Shown: positions 48,990 to 58,145, counted from the first letter of the stretch. The stretch is DNA of 64,000 nucleotides from Pseudomonas fluorescens (GCF_001307275.1 NZ_CP012831.1:2472501-2536500), one strand, 5' to 3'. Notes: generated by a model from the letters alone, not told the origin. Translations and numbers: made by a program.

Positions 48990-49018
48990 AAAAAACCGGA
49001 CGCATCCCCTGCGTCCGG
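48990..49018 (-). terminator. Hairpin between symporter and asparaginase, with T run on the minus strand
   Basis: CCGGACGCA, five-base loop, TGCGTCCGG. On the plus strand it is preceded by six As and followed by GCGTG, so the poly-T lies on the minus strand. As both flanking genes are on the plus strand, it may serve as an antisense terminator or a plus-strand mRNA stabiliser. Confidence 0.5.
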
Positions 49019-49105
49019 CGTGACACAACCTAAGGTCGGCGTCATGCTCGGCCTTATGTTGTGGCAGCGAAGTAACGCTGCCGTTTTCGTCCTCGGAGAA
49101 CAACC

Positions 49106-50110
49106 ATGAACCCCTCGACCTACCCTGCCGCCCAGCACGTCATGGTGCTCTACACCGGCGGCACCATCGGCATGCAGGCCAGTGCCCACGGCCTGGCCCC
49201 GGCATCCGGTTTCGAAGCGCGGATGCGCGATTACCTGCACAGCCAACCCGAACTCGTCGTGCCGCAATGGCGCTTCCGGGAAATGTCGCCGTTGATCGAC
49301 AGCGCCAACATGACCCCGGCCTATTGGCAGCAACTGCGCGAAGCGGTGGTCGATGCCGTGGACGTGCAGGGCTGCGACAGCGTACTGATCCTGCACGGCA
49401 CCGACACCCTGGCCTACAGCGCCGCAGCGATGAGCTTCCAACTGCTGGGCCTGCATGCGCGGGTCTGCTTCACCGGCTCGATGCTGCCCGCCGGCGTGAC
49501 CGACAGCGACGCCTGGGAAAACCTCAGCGGCGCCCTGGTCGCCCTCGGCCAGGGCCTGGCGCCGGGCGTGCACTTGTACTTCCACGGTGAGCTGCTGGCA
49601 CCAACCCGTTGCGCGAAGGTGCGCAGCTTCGGTCGTCATCCGTTCAAGCGCCTGGAACGCCAGGGCGGCGGCACCCCGGCGCCGACCCTGCCAACGCAGT
49701 TGAACTACAACCAGCCCAAGCAACTGACGAACATCGCGGCGCTGCCGCTGTTTCCCGGCATCAGTGCGCAGATCCTCGATGGCCTGCTGGGCAGCGGTAT
49801 CCAGGGCCTGGTGCTGGAATGCTACGGCAGCGGCACCGGGCCGAGCGACAACCCGGCCTTCCTCGCCAGCCTCGAGCGGGCGCGGGACAGCGGCGTGGTG
49901 GTCGTGGCGGTGACCCAATGCCACGAAGGTGGCGTCGAGCTGGATGTGTATGAAGCCGGTAGCCGCTTGCGCGGTGTCGGCGTGCTATCCGGCGGCGGCA
50001 TGACCCGCGAGGCCGCGCTCGGCAAGTTACAGGCGCTGATTGGCGCCGGCCTGCCGGTGGAAGAGGTTCGGCGGCTGGTAGAGCTGGATCTGTGTGGCGA
50101 GCTTATCTGA
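49106..50110 (+). CDS. L-asparaginase (type I, cytoplasmic)
   Basis: This enzyme of 334 residues hydrolyses asparagine to aspartate and ammonia. Both catalytic threonine motifs are present, YTGGTIG with Thr20 and LHGTDTLAY with the second at residues 97-101. There is no signal peptide and the length fits the AnsA group, so it is cytoplasmic. ACAACC precedes the start; a GGAG lies at about ten nt. Aspartate from this enzyme can be used by AspA encoded 2 kb upstream. Confidence 0.93.
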   Translation: MNPSTYPAAQHVMVLYTGGTIGMQASAHGLAPASGFEARMRDYLHSQPELVVPQWRFREMSPLIDSANMTPAYWQQLREAVVDAVDVQGCDSVLILHGTDTLAYSAAAMSFQLLGLHARVCFTGSMLPAGVTDSDAWENLSGALVALGQGLAPGVHLYFHGELLAPTRCAKVRSFGRHPFKRLERQGGGTPAPTLPTQLNYNQPKQLTNIAALPLFPGISAQILDGLLGSGIQGLVLECYGSGTGPSDNPAFLASLERARDSGVVVVAVTQCHEGGVELDVYEAGSRLRGVGVLSGGGMTREAALGKLQALIGAGLPVEEVRRLVELDLCGELI

Positions 50111-50121
50111 CACCGGCAATC

Positions 50122-50214
50122 CCTGTGGGAGCGAGCTTGCTCGCGATAGCGGGCTGACAGTCGACTTCAGCGGCGACTGACACACCGCCATCGCGAGCAA
50201 GCTCGCTCCCACAT
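50122..50214. repeat. REPIN
   Basis: Inverted pair of the common REP type (50122-50148 and 50189-50214) after the asparaginase gene. Confidence 0.95.
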
Positions 50215-50293
50215 TGGGTATTGTATTGAGCTTCCTATTTTCATCCGGCATATAACTTGCTCCGTTTCCAGCTTCCCCAGGCTGGAAACGGAC

Positions 50294-51286
50294 ATGCTTC
50301 ATTCCCACCTCACCACCCTCAACGCCGTCTCGCTGGTACTGAGCACCTTTAAAAGCGAAGGCTTGCCCAGTGATGCCTTGTTGGCCGGCAGCGGCATCAG
50401 CGCGGCGGACCTGAGCCGGGCCGATACGCGTATCACCACCAACCAGGAGATGCAGGTCTGCGCCAACGCCGTGGCTCTCAAGCGCGACATCGGCCTGGAA
50501 TTGGGCCTGCGCATGCACGTTTCGTCCTACGGCATGCTCGGCTATGCCCTGCTCACCAGTGCCACCTTAGGTGACGCTTTGCGCTTGGCACTGTGCTATC
50601 CGGCGCTGTTGGGAACACTCTACGAGCTGAATCTGGACGACGATGGCGAGCACATCTGGTTCAGCGCCAGCGATTATCGGGAGAACCCGGCCCTGGCGGT
50701 GTTCAATGCCGAGTTCTGCATGGTTTCGCTGAAGGTGATCTGCAATGACCTCCTCGGCCATGCACTGCCGTTGCACGCCGCACGCTTCGAACACCCGGCG
50801 CCCGATTACCAGGCGCGCTACACCGCGCTCTTCGACTGCTCGGTGCGCTTCGACAGCATCGATAACGCTTTCGCCTTCGACCGTCACTGGCTCGAGCAAC
50901 CCTTGCCCCTGGCCGACCCCATCACCCATCACGCCATGGCCGAACGCTGTCGCCGGCAGAACACCGAATTCACCGGACGCCAAGCCTGGCTGGGACGGAT
51001 CCGCCAATTGCTCGACGCCCAACTGGACGCCGCCCCCGGCCTGGAAGGCCTGGCCGAACAGATGAATTGCTCGGCGCGCACCTTGCGCCGCCACCTCAAG
51101 GACCTGGGCTGCAGCTACCAGGAGCTGCTGGACGAACTGCGCTTCGAGCGGGCCAAGCAGATGCTCTGCGAGGACCAATTGCCGATCTATCGAATCGCCG
51201 AACGACTGGGCTTCAGCGAAACCGCCAGCTTCCGCCATGCCTTCGTGCGCTGGAGCGGCGTGGCACCCAGCCAGTTCAGGGCCTGA
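50294..51286 (+). CDS. AraC-family transcriptional regulator (OruR/ArgR-like N-terminal domain)
   Basis: This regulator of 330 residues has an N-terminal PF12625-type domain (about 20-205) and a C-terminal AraC DNA-binding domain with two helix-turn-helices (LAEQMNCSARTLRRHLKDLG near residue 255 and IAERLGFSETASFRHAFVRW near residue 300). Such regulators often control a nearby catabolic gene. Neighbours here are asparaginase and a HAD phosphatase, both separated by REPINs, so the target is not obvious. Confidence 0.9.
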   Translation: MLHSHLTTLNAVSLVLSTFKSEGLPSDALLAGSGISAADLSRADTRITTNQEMQVCANAVALKRDIGLELGLRMHVSSYGMLGYALLTSATLGDALRLALCYPALLGTLYELNLDDDGEHIWFSASDYRENPALAVFNAEFCMVSLKVICNDLLGHALPLHAARFEHPAPDYQARYTALFDCSVRFDSIDNAFAFDRHWLEQPLPLADPITHHAMAERCRRQNTEFTGRQAWLGRIRQLLDAQLDAAPGLEGLAEQMNCSARTLRRHLKDLGCSYQELLDELRFERAKQMLCEDQLPIYRIAERLGFSETASFRHAFVRWSGVAPSQFRA

Positions 51287-51367
51287 ATCAGCGCGTTCGT
51301 ATACAGCGAGCCCCGTTTGGACCGGGACACGGCTACACCTTGAGGCCGGGGGTGTCTGTGCTGACGC

Positions 51368-51461
51368 CATCGCGAGCAAGCTCGCTCCCACAGGGGTTGG
51401 GGCTGCTCGCAACATTTGTGAACACTGGCAATCCTCTGTGGGAGCGAGCTTGCTCGCGATG
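51368..51461. repeat. REPIN
   Basis: Inverted pair of the common REP type (51368-51392, 51436-51461) between convergent genes, followed within ten nt by the HAD stop codon. Confidence 0.95.
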
Positions 51462-51470
51462 GCGACCCGG

Positions 51471-52121
51471 TCAGCGCCGCAAAAACGCCTGATGCAACGC
51501 TTCCACCGTCTGGAAGTGATACGCCGGGCGCTCGGTGCTGAGTTCTTCGTGGCTGCCAAACCCATACCCGACCGCTGCCGCATCCAGGCCATTGCTGTGG
51601 GCACCGATCAGGTCGTGTTTGCGGTCGCCGATCATCAGGGTGCTGGCCGGGTCGAGGCCTTCTTCGGCCAGCAGGTGGGCGATCAGCTCGACCTTGTTGG
51701 TACGGGTGCCGTCCAGTTCGCTGCCGTAGATCACCTTGAAATGCCGGGCGAAGTCGAAGTGGCGGGCGATTTCCCGGGCGAAGACCCAGGGTTTGGACGT
51801 GGCGATGTACAACTGGCGCCCTTGGCCGCCCAAGGTTTCCAGCAGCGGCATCACGCCGTCGAAGACACGGTTCTCATAAAGGCCGGTGACCTTGAACCGC
51901 TCACGATAGAAATTCACCGCCTCCCAGGCCTTCGCTTCGTCGAAGTCATAGAACTGCATGAAGGCCTGCAACAGCGGCGGGCCGATGAAGTGCTCGAGGC
52001 GGGTGAGGTCGGGCTCGTCGATGCCCAATTTGCTCAGGGCGAACTGGATCGAACGGGTGATGCCCTCGCGCGGGTCGGTGAGGGTGCCGTCGAGGTCGAA
52101 GAGTACGGTTTGGTAATGCAT
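51471..52121 (-). CDS. HAD-family hydrolase (phosphoglycolate phosphatase-like)
   Basis: This phosphatase of 216 residues has HAD motif I FDLDGTLTD with Asp9 and Asp11, motif II TSKP (near residue 108), and motif IV MIGDRKHDLIGA near residue 162. The four-helix cap domain lies between. It resembles phosphoglycolate phosphatases and small 5'-nucleotidases; the substrate is uncertain. It is in the same direction as the gamma-carbonic anhydrase gene, 80 nt downstream of it. Confidence 0.9.
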   Translation of the reverse strand: MHYQTVLFDLDGTLTDPREGITRSIQFALSKLGIDEPDLTRLEHFIGPPLLQAFMQFYDFDEAKAWEAVNFYRERFKVTGLYENRVFDGVMPLLETLGGQGRQLYIATSKPWVFAREIARHFDFARHFKVIYGSELDGTRTNKVELIAHLLAEEGLDPASTLMIGDRKHDLIGAHSNGLDAAAVGYGFGSHEELSTERPAYHFQTVEALHQAFLRR

Positions 52122-52148
52122 GGCAGTTCCTGGGGAATATCACTGACA

Positions 52149-52174
52149 AGCGGGAGCAAGCTCCCTCGCCACGA
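52149..52174. repeat. Single REP element, second type
   Basis: One copy of AGCGGGAGCAAGCTCCCTCG without an inverted partner, between the gamma-carbonic anhydrase and HAD genes. Confidence 0.88.
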
Positions 52175-52201
52175 TGAATGAGGGGATGGCAGGCGACCCC
52201 A

Positions 52202-52747
52202 TCAGGCCTGGTCGTAACCTTCGGCCAGATGCAGGTCCTTGAGCTTCACGTAGTTCGCCGCGCTGTAGGTGAAAAACGCGCGTTCCTTGTCTGTCAGCGG
52301 CCGGACCTGTTTCACCGGGCTGCCCACGTACAAAAAGCCGCTTTCCAGGCGCTTGCCCGGCGGTACCAGGCTGCCGGCGCCGATGATCACGTCATCTTCC
52401 ACCACCGCGCCGTCCATGACGATGCTGCCCATGCCGATCAGGATCCGGCTGCCCACCGAACAACCATGGAGCATGACTTTGTGGGCAATGGTCACGTCGT
52501 CACCGATCAGCAACGGGAAGCCATCCGGATTGAAGGGCCCGGCGTGGGTGATGTGCAGCACACAACCATCCTGGACGCTGGTACGCGCACCGATACGGAT
52601 GCGGTGCATGTCGCCGCGAATGACCGTCAGCGGCCAGACGGAGCTGTCTTCGCCGATTTCGACGTCGCCGATCACCACCGCGGTGCTGTCGACAAAAGCG
52701 CCACGGGCTAGCCGCGGGCTGTGGTTCTGGTACGTGCGAAGGGTCAC
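52202..52747 (-). CDS. Gamma-carbonic anhydrase family protein
   Basis: This trimeric left-handed beta-helix protein of 181 residues is built of hexapeptide repeats (VIGDVEIGEDSSVWPLTV, MLHGCSVGSRILIGMGS). The likely zinc histidines are in VLHITH and TIAHKVMLHG. It matches the YrdA/PaaY-type gamma-carbonic anhydrases; whether it is active on CO2 is often uncertain for this group. The divergent prlC start is 99 nt away. PA0066-like genes lie beside prlC in other pseudomonads. Confidence 0.92.
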   Translation of the reverse strand: MTLRTYQNHSPRLARGAFVDSTAVVIGDVEIGEDSSVWPLTVIRGDMHRIRIGARTSVQDGCVLHITHAGPFNPDGFPLLIGDDVTIAHKVMLHGCSVGSRILIGMGSIVMDGAVVEDDVIIGAGSLVPPGKRLESGFLYVGSPVKQVRPLTDKERAFFTYSAANYVKLKDLHLAEGYDQA

Positions 52748-52846
52748 GATAGGCTCTCTCTTATCCGGTGATAGGCGCTGCTAGCTGCGGTGAGCGCCGA
52801 TTGTAATTAAGATGGGCCAATGTTTCTTCCAGCCAAGGTGTCGACC

Positions 52847-54898
52847 GTGAGCGTGAACAACCCTCTTTTGCAGCCCTATGACCTGCCGCCATTCTCGGCG
52901 ATCCGTGCCGAGCACGTGCAACCGGCCATCGAGCAGATCCTGGCTGATAACCGTGCGGCCATTGCCGAAATCCTCAAGACCCAAGTCCAGCAGCCTACCT
53001 GGGCCGGCCTGGTTTTGGCGATGGACGAGCTCAATGATCGCCTGGGCGCCGCCTGGAGCCCGGTCAGTCATTTGAACGCCGTGCGCAACAGCCCGGAACT
53101 GCGCGAAGCCTACGAGGCCTGCCTGCCGGCGCTGAGTGCCTACTCCACCGAACTGGGCCAGAACCGCGAACTGTTCCAGGCCTTCGAAGCCTTGGCGAAC
53201 AGCCCGGAAGCCGCCGGCTTCGACGTGGCGCAGAAAACCATCCTCGAACATTCCCTTCGTGATTTCCGCCTGTCGGGTATCGACCTGCCGCCCGAGCAGC
53301 AGAAGCGCTACGCCGAGGTGCAGAGCAAACTGTCCGAGCTGGGCAGCCGCTTCTCCAACCAACTGCTGGACGCGACCCAGGCCTGGACCAAGCACGTCAC
53401 TGACGAAGCCGCCCTCGCCGGCCTGACCGATTCGGCCAAGGCACAAATGGCCGCGGCCGCCCAGGCCAAGGAGCTGGACGGCTGGCTGATCAACCTGGAA
53501 TTCCCCAGCTACTACGCGGTGATGACCTACGCCGAAGACCGCGCCCTGCGCGAAGAGGTCTACGCCGCCTACTGCACCCGCGCCTCGGACCAGGGCCCGA
53601 ATGCCGGCCAGAACGACAACGGCCCGGTGATGGAACAGATCCTCGACCTGCGCCAGGAGCTGGCCCAATTGCTCGGTTTCGCCAACTTCGCCGAGTTGAG
53701 CCTGGCGACCAAGATGGCCGAGTCCAGCGATCAGGTCCTCAGTTTCCTGCGTGACCTGGCCAAGCGCAGCAAGCCGTTCGCCGCCCAGGACCTGGAACAG
53801 CTCAAGGCCTATGCCGCCGAACAGGGCTGCCCCGACCTGCAAAGCTGGGACAGCGGCTTCTACGGTGAAAAACTGCGCCAGCAGCGTTACAGCGTGGCCC
53901 AGGAAGCCCTGCGCGCCTATTTCCCGATCGACAAGGTGCTGAGCGGCCTGTTCGCCATCGTCCAGCGTCTCTATGGCATCGAGATCGCCGAACTGAAAGG
54001 CTTCGACAGCTGGCACCCAGACGTGCGCCTGTTCGAAATCAAGGAGAACGGCCAGCACGTCGGCCGCTTCTTCTTCGACCTCTATGCCCGCGCCAACAAG
54101 CGTGGCGGCGCCTGGATGGACGGTGCCCGCGACCGTCGTCGCACCTTCGAAGGCGTCCTGCAAAGCCCCGTCGCGAACCTGGTGTGCAACTTCACCCCGG
54201 CCGACAGCGGCAAGCCGGCGCTGCTGACCCACGATGAAGTCACCACCCTGTTCCACGAGTTCGGCCATGGCCTGCACCACCTGCTGACCCGCGTCGAACA
54301 CGCTGGCGTGTCCGGCATCAACGGCGTGGCCTGGGATGCGGTGGAACTGCCGAGCCAGTTCATGGAGAACTGGTGCTGGGAACCCGAAGGCCTGGCGCTG
54401 ATTTCCGGCCACTACGAAACCGGCGAACCACTGCCCCAGGACCTGCTGGAAAAAATGCTCGCGGCGAAAAACTTCCAGTCCGGCCTGATGATGGTCCGTC
54501 AGCTGGAGTTCTCGCTGTTCGACTTCGAGCTGCACGCCACCCACGGCGATGGCCGCAGCGTGCTGCAAGTGCTCGAAGGCGTGCGCGACGAGGTGTCGGT
54601 CATGCGCCCACCGGCCTACAACCGCTTCCCCAACAGCTTCGCCCACATCTTCGCCGGCGGGTACGCCGCGGGCTATTACAGCTACAAGTGGGCGGAAGTG
54701 CTGTCGGCCGATGCCTTCTCCAAGTTCGAAGAGGACGGCGTGCTCAACGCCGACACCGGGCGTGCCTTCCGTGAGGCGATCCTGGCCCGTGGCGGCTCCC
54801 AGGAACCGATGGTGCTGTTCGTCGACTTCCGTGGCCGTGAGCCATCGATTGACGCACTCTTGCGCCATAGCGGCCTGAGTGAGGACGCGGCAGCATGA
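52847..54898 (+). CDS. prlC: Oligopeptidase A
   Basis: This cytoplasmic zinc oligopeptidase of family M3 has 683 residues, the usual length. It degrades short peptides, including cleaved signal peptides. The zinc motif HEFGH is at residues 470-474, the third ligand Glu in AWDAVELPSQ, and the substrate-positioning His600, Tyr606 and Tyr613 in FAHIFAGGYAAGYYSYKW. The C-terminus DFRGREPSIDALLRHSG is canonical. The start is the GTG at 52847 with AAGGTG upstream; an ATG at 52820 lacks a site. It overlaps yheV by four bases. A full-length paralogue follows. Confidence 0.96.
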   Translation: MSVNNPLLQPYDLPPFSAIRAEHVQPAIEQILADNRAAIAEILKTQVQQPTWAGLVLAMDELNDRLGAAWSPVSHLNAVRNSPELREAYEACLPALSAYSTELGQNRELFQAFEALANSPEAAGFDVAQKTILEHSLRDFRLSGIDLPPEQQKRYAEVQSKLSELGSRFSNQLLDATQAWTKHVTDEAALAGLTDSAKAQMAAAAQAKELDGWLINLEFPSYYAVMTYAEDRALREEVYAAYCTRASDQGPNAGQNDNGPVMEQILDLRQELAQLLGFANFAELSLATKMAESSDQVLSFLRDLAKRSKPFAAQDLEQLKAYAAEQGCPDLQSWDSGFYGEKLRQQRYSVAQEALRAYFPIDKVLSGLFAIVQRLYGIEIAELKGFDSWHPDVRLFEIKENGQHVGRFFFDLYARANKRGGAWMDGARDRRRTFEGVLQSPVANLVCNFTPADSGKPALLTHDEVTTLFHEFGHGLHHLLTRVEHAGVSGINGVAWDAVELPSQFMENWCWEPEGLALISGHYETGEPLPQDLLEKMLAAKNFQSGLMMVRQLEFSLFDFELHATHGDGRSVLQVLEGVRDEVSVMRPPAYNRFPNSFAHIFAGGYAAGYYSYKWAEVLSADAFSKFEEDGVLNADTGRAFREAILARGGSQEPMVLFVDFRGREPSIDALLRHSGLSEDAAA

Positions 54899-55173
54899 GT
54901 GAAGGGCCTGTGATTACCAAACGACGCTTCATCGCCGGGGCGGTCTGCCCGGCGTGCAGTGAGCCGGACAAGTTGATGATGTGGAACGAAGACGGCGTGC
55001 CGCACCGCGAATGCGTGGCCTGCGGTTATGCCGACACGCTCAACGAGCAAGGCCTGTCGGTGCCCAAGGAATTGGGCACCCGTGTGAACACCCCGGCGCC
55101 CAAGGTGCCGGACGCCAAGGTCCAGGCGGTGCAGTTTTTCCCCAACCCCAAGTTGAAGAAAAAGACCGACTGA
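54895..55173 (+). CDS. yheV: YheV family putative zinc ribbon protein
   Basis: This protein of 92 residues has a zinc-ribbon pattern, CPACSE (residues 18-21) and CVACGY (residues 41-44). The remaining part is polar with a Lys-rich end. It starts inside the prlC stop codon (ATGA), so translation is coupled; the pair is conserved widely in gammaproteobacteria. Function is unknown. The paralogue of prlC begins 117 nt downstream. Confidence 0.93.
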   Translation: MSEGPVITKRRFIAGAVCPACSEPDKLMMWNEDGVPHRECVACGYADTLNEQGLSVPKELGTRVNTPAPKVPDAKVQAVQFFPNPKLKKKTD

Positions 55174-55289
55174 CATCTGCGGCATCACCTTCCGGGCCGC
55201 CCGGCCCGGAAGCGATACATATTTACCGCCGGGCCCGGGCCCTTCCTTTACAGACTGTCCAGCCAGTACAGACTGACAGGAAGGTTCCC

Positions 55290-57341
55290 ATGCTCGACGC
55301 TGACAATCCGCTGTTGCAGGCCTATGACCTGCCCCCGTTTGCCCACATCCGGGCCCGGCATTTCTCCCCGGCCCTGGACCGGATCCTGGTGGAAAGTCGC
55401 GCTCAAGTGGCCGACATCATCAAGACCCAGACCCCCTTTCCCACCTGGGATGACCTGGTGCTGGCCATGGACGAAATCCATGGGCGCCTGGAGAGTTTCG
55501 GCTACCTGCTGCATCTCCTGACCACGACCAGGCCAGGAGCGGCCTGGGCGCAGGCTTCCCTGGAATGCACTGAGCGGCTGCATGACTTCCAGGTTGAACT
55601 CAAACAACACCCCACGCTGTTCACGCTTTACCAGCGCTTGGCAGATAGCCAGATCGCCGAGCATTTCACCCCGGCTCGCAAACGGGTCCTGAAGAAAATC
55701 CTCGGCCAGTTTCACCAGAACAGATCGGCAGAACACCTGTCGGCCGACCTGAATCTGTTGAAGTTGCGCATCAACGAGCTCCAGGGGTTGTTCCTGGAAA
55801 ACCTGCACATGGCCAATCAGGCCTGGAGCAAAGCGTTTGACGATAAAGCCCCGCTGAGCGGCCTGCCGTCGCGCTTCAAACAGCAGATGGCCCAGCGGGC
55901 ACGCGACGCCGGGCGCACGGGATGGTTGCTGACGCTCAGCGAGGAATCGTTTGGCGTCGTCACTCAATACGCCGACAACCGCGCCCTACGTCAGCAGATG
56001 TACGAGGCCTACAGCACACGCGCATCGGATCAGGGCCCCCAGGCGGGCCATTTCGACAACAGCGACATCCTCAGGCAGTTGTTGGAAGACCGTTATCGCT
56101 ACGCCACCGTCCTGGGCTATGGGGATTTCGCTCAAATGGCGATCGAGCCCGAGCAAGCCGTGTCGACCGAAGAAGTCCTGGCGTTCCTGCGGGCCCAACT
56201 CAAACGACAGCACGGCGCTTTCGAGCGGGACGCGCGCCAGCTCAAGGCCTTTGCCACGCAACAGGGTTTCAACGAACTCCAGCCGTGGGACTACCCCTAC
56301 CTGGCGAATCAACTTCGCCAACAGGCAGCGGGCCTTTCCAAGGAAGCGCTGAGCGTCTGGTTCCCCTTGGAATCCACCTTCGCACAGCTATTGTTGATGG
56401 CGACGGAGCTGTTCGGAGTGAGCTTCGCCGAGCGACATGACGTGACGACCTGGCACCCGGAGGTGCGTCTTTTCGAAGTCAGCGAATGGGGAGCGGTCAT
56501 CGGCTACCTCTATTTCGATCCGTTTGCGGATTCAAGCCGAGACGGTTACCCCCATACCACCACCCTGCGCAGCCGCCGCATCACCGCCGAGGGACGCCCG
56601 CGACACCCCATTGCGACGCTGCATGGCTGGCTGCCGCGCGGCGTAGGGGCGGACCCGGTCCTGCTCGATCATCTGCAACTGCGGATTCTTTTCCATGAGT
56701 TCGGCCATTGCCTGCAGCATGTCCTGACCCGTGCCGAATACCGTGACCTGTCGGGCATCTCTGGCCTGTCCCGCGATACTGCCGAGTTTGCCGGGGTATT
56801 GTTCGAGCAATGGTGCTTCTCCAGGCAATGCCTGATGCGTGTCTCCAGGCACTATCAAACCGGGGCGACGATGCCTGACAAGGTCGCCGATCAACTGCTG
56901 ACCTTTGCCACCACCCAGGCCAGTTGGGAAACCGCCGTCCTGTTGCGCAACGCGTTATTCGATATGGAGCTGCACCGCACCCACGGCGATGGGCGGACCG
57001 TCCAGCAGGTGTTCGATCAAGCCAGTGCGCAGGTGGGGCATTTGCCGGTGTCCGCGAACGAGCGCTGGCCCAATGGCCTGGATTACCTGGTGACCGGCTA
57101 TGGCGCGCGGATCTACGCCTATGCCTGGTCGAAGGCACTGGCCGCAAAAGTATTCCAGCGATTCCATCGGGACGGGCTGTTCAACCCGGCAACAGGCCGG
57201 GCACTGCGCGAAACCGTTTTTGCCCCGGGGGACTTGCGACCGTTGTCCGAATCCATCGCCGCCTTTACCGGCACGCCGCCGATCAATGCTGCGGCAGCGC
57301 CACCTGGGGGTCGAGGTGCTGCGCCGGCGTCGTTGAATTGA
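55290..57341 (+). CDS. Diverged M3 oligopeptidase, tandem paralogue of prlC
   Basis: This protein also has 683 residues and aligns with PrlC from end to end (start DNPLLQAYDLPPFAHIRARHF versus NPLLQPYDLPPFSAIRAEHV). The zinc motif HEFGH (469-473) and third-ligand Glu (DTAEFAG) are intact, as are the two active-site tyrosines (GYGARIYAYAW). But the PrlC His600 is replaced in GLDYLVTGY, where one residue is also missing, and the canonical C-terminus is lost; it ends in an Ala/Pro-rich tail. The ATG at 55290 follows GGAAGG. It probably binds zinc but may have altered activity or specificity. Its last 59 nt overlap the convergent phosphatase gene. Confidence 0.9.
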   Translation: MLDADNPLLQAYDLPPFAHIRARHFSPALDRILVESRAQVADIIKTQTPFPTWDDLVLAMDEIHGRLESFGYLLHLLTTTRPGAAWAQASLECTERLHDFQVELKQHPTLFTLYQRLADSQIAEHFTPARKRVLKKILGQFHQNRSAEHLSADLNLLKLRINELQGLFLENLHMANQAWSKAFDDKAPLSGLPSRFKQQMAQRARDAGRTGWLLTLSEESFGVVTQYADNRALRQQMYEAYSTRASDQGPQAGHFDNSDILRQLLEDRYRYATVLGYGDFAQMAIEPEQAVSTEEVLAFLRAQLKRQHGAFERDARQLKAFATQQGFNELQPWDYPYLANQLRQQAAGLSKEALSVWFPLESTFAQLLLMATELFGVSFAERHDVTTWHPEVRLFEVSEWGAVIGYLYFDPFADSSRDGYPHTTTLRSRRITAEGRPRHPIATLHGWLPRGVGADPVLLDHLQLRILFHEFGHCLQHVLTRAEYRDLSGISGLSRDTAEFAGVLFEQWCFSRQCLMRVSRHYQTGATMPDKVADQLLTFATTQASWETAVLLRNALFDMELHRTHGDGRTVQQVFDQASAQVGHLPVSANERWPNGLDYLVTGYGARIYAYAWSKALAAKVFQRFHRDGLFNPATGRALRETVFAPGDLRPLSESIAAFTGTPPINAAAAPPGGRGAAPASLN

Positions 57342-57963
57342 CCCAGCTTTCCAAGGAGCAAAGAGCAAAGACGCTGGTGCTGCAATCGCCGTTCGCCAGC
57401 GCCGTGCGGAGTTTGTCGATGTCGGCCTGCATCATGTAGCGCACCCCGTCCTTGAAGTGATGACTGTCACCGAAGCCACCTTCGGTCATTTCATTCAGGG
57501 CGTCTTCTTTGCTCCAGCCCTGGACCACCACCCGGTACATGGCGGCCACCAGCCCGGTGCGGTCCGAGCCGTGCTTGCAGTGCATCAGCACCGGCCCCTT
57601 GGCTTCGGCCGCCTGGACGGCGCGCAAGGCCCTGAGTATGTCGCTGTCATCGACGTGATTGGTGCGATAGGGCAACTGCACTTGCTCGATGCCGGGGGTG
57701 GACAGCCAGCGCTTGTCCGACTCCGGCAGGAAGGTGATGACCGTGCCGATCCTGAGCTTCGTCAGCAAGGGCACTGCCCCGCCGTCCGGCAGGGAACTGC
57801 GGTAGAGCGTCGGTGACATCTGGTAGAGGTTGTAGTCCTTTTCCACCGACTGTGCCCATTCAGCGGGCCTCGCCTCAGGGGAATCGGCCGCTTGAGCGGG
57901 TACCTCGGCCAGCCCGGTGAACAAGGCCAGGCAGAGCAACGAACGGGAGCAGAACTTGAGCAT
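57283..57963 (-). CDS. Exported dual-specificity-type protein phosphatase
   Basis: This protein of 226 residues has a signal peptide (ending VPAQAAD, about residue 26) and a cysteine-phosphatase domain. The P-loop is HCKHGSDRTG with Cys129 and Arg135, and the general acid Asp lies in NHVDDSD. It would act in the periplasm, on phosphotyrosine proteins or small phosphates such as inositol phosphates; which one is unknown. The ATG at 57963 starts the signal peptide. The C-terminal tail (after SLESWVNS) overlaps the end of the M3 paralogue on the other strand. Confidence 0.87.
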   Translation of the reverse strand: MLKFCSRSLLCLALFTGLAEVPAQAADSPEARPAEWAQSVEKDYNLYQMSPTLYRSSLPDGGAVPLLTKLRIGTVITFLPESDKRWLSTPGIEQVQLPYRTNHVDDSDILRALRAVQAAEAKGPVLMHCKHGSDRTGLVAAMYRVVVQGWSKEDALNEMTEGGFGDSHHFKDGVRYMMQADIDKLRTALANGDCSTSVFALCSLESWVNSTTPAQHLDPQVALPQH

Positions 57964-58113
57964 GCACGGACGACCGAAAATGAAGAAATACGAGAGGCTC
58001 AGTCTCGTCTCGCTGCGGTTAAAAGCCTGTGAGGAGAACGTCAAAGCCGTGTGAACGCCGATCCGGTATTTGAGCTGCTGAATGGCACTGGCCTTAATTG
58101 AACACAGCGAATA

Positions 58114-58129
58114 CTGTATGTACATACAG
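58114..58129 (+). promoter_or_regulatory. LexA (SOS) box upstream of the radical SAM gene
   Basis: CTGTATGTACATACAG is a perfect 16-bp palindrome matching the gammaproteobacterial LexA consensus CTGT-N8-ACAG. It ends 16 nt before the radical SAM start codon. LexA bound here would block transcription or initiation; DNA damage would relieve it. Confidence 0.9.
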
Positions 58130-58145
58130 CTTTCGGAGTATTCCC

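Noticed and set aside
47546..49924. A 792-codon antisense frame across the symporter and asparaginase genes
   Set aside because: It spans two unrelated genes and the gap between them, with antisense-type composition and no motif.
52781..54868. A 695-codon antisense frame opposite prlC
   Set aside because: Mirrors the peptidase gene; no ribosome site, no domain.
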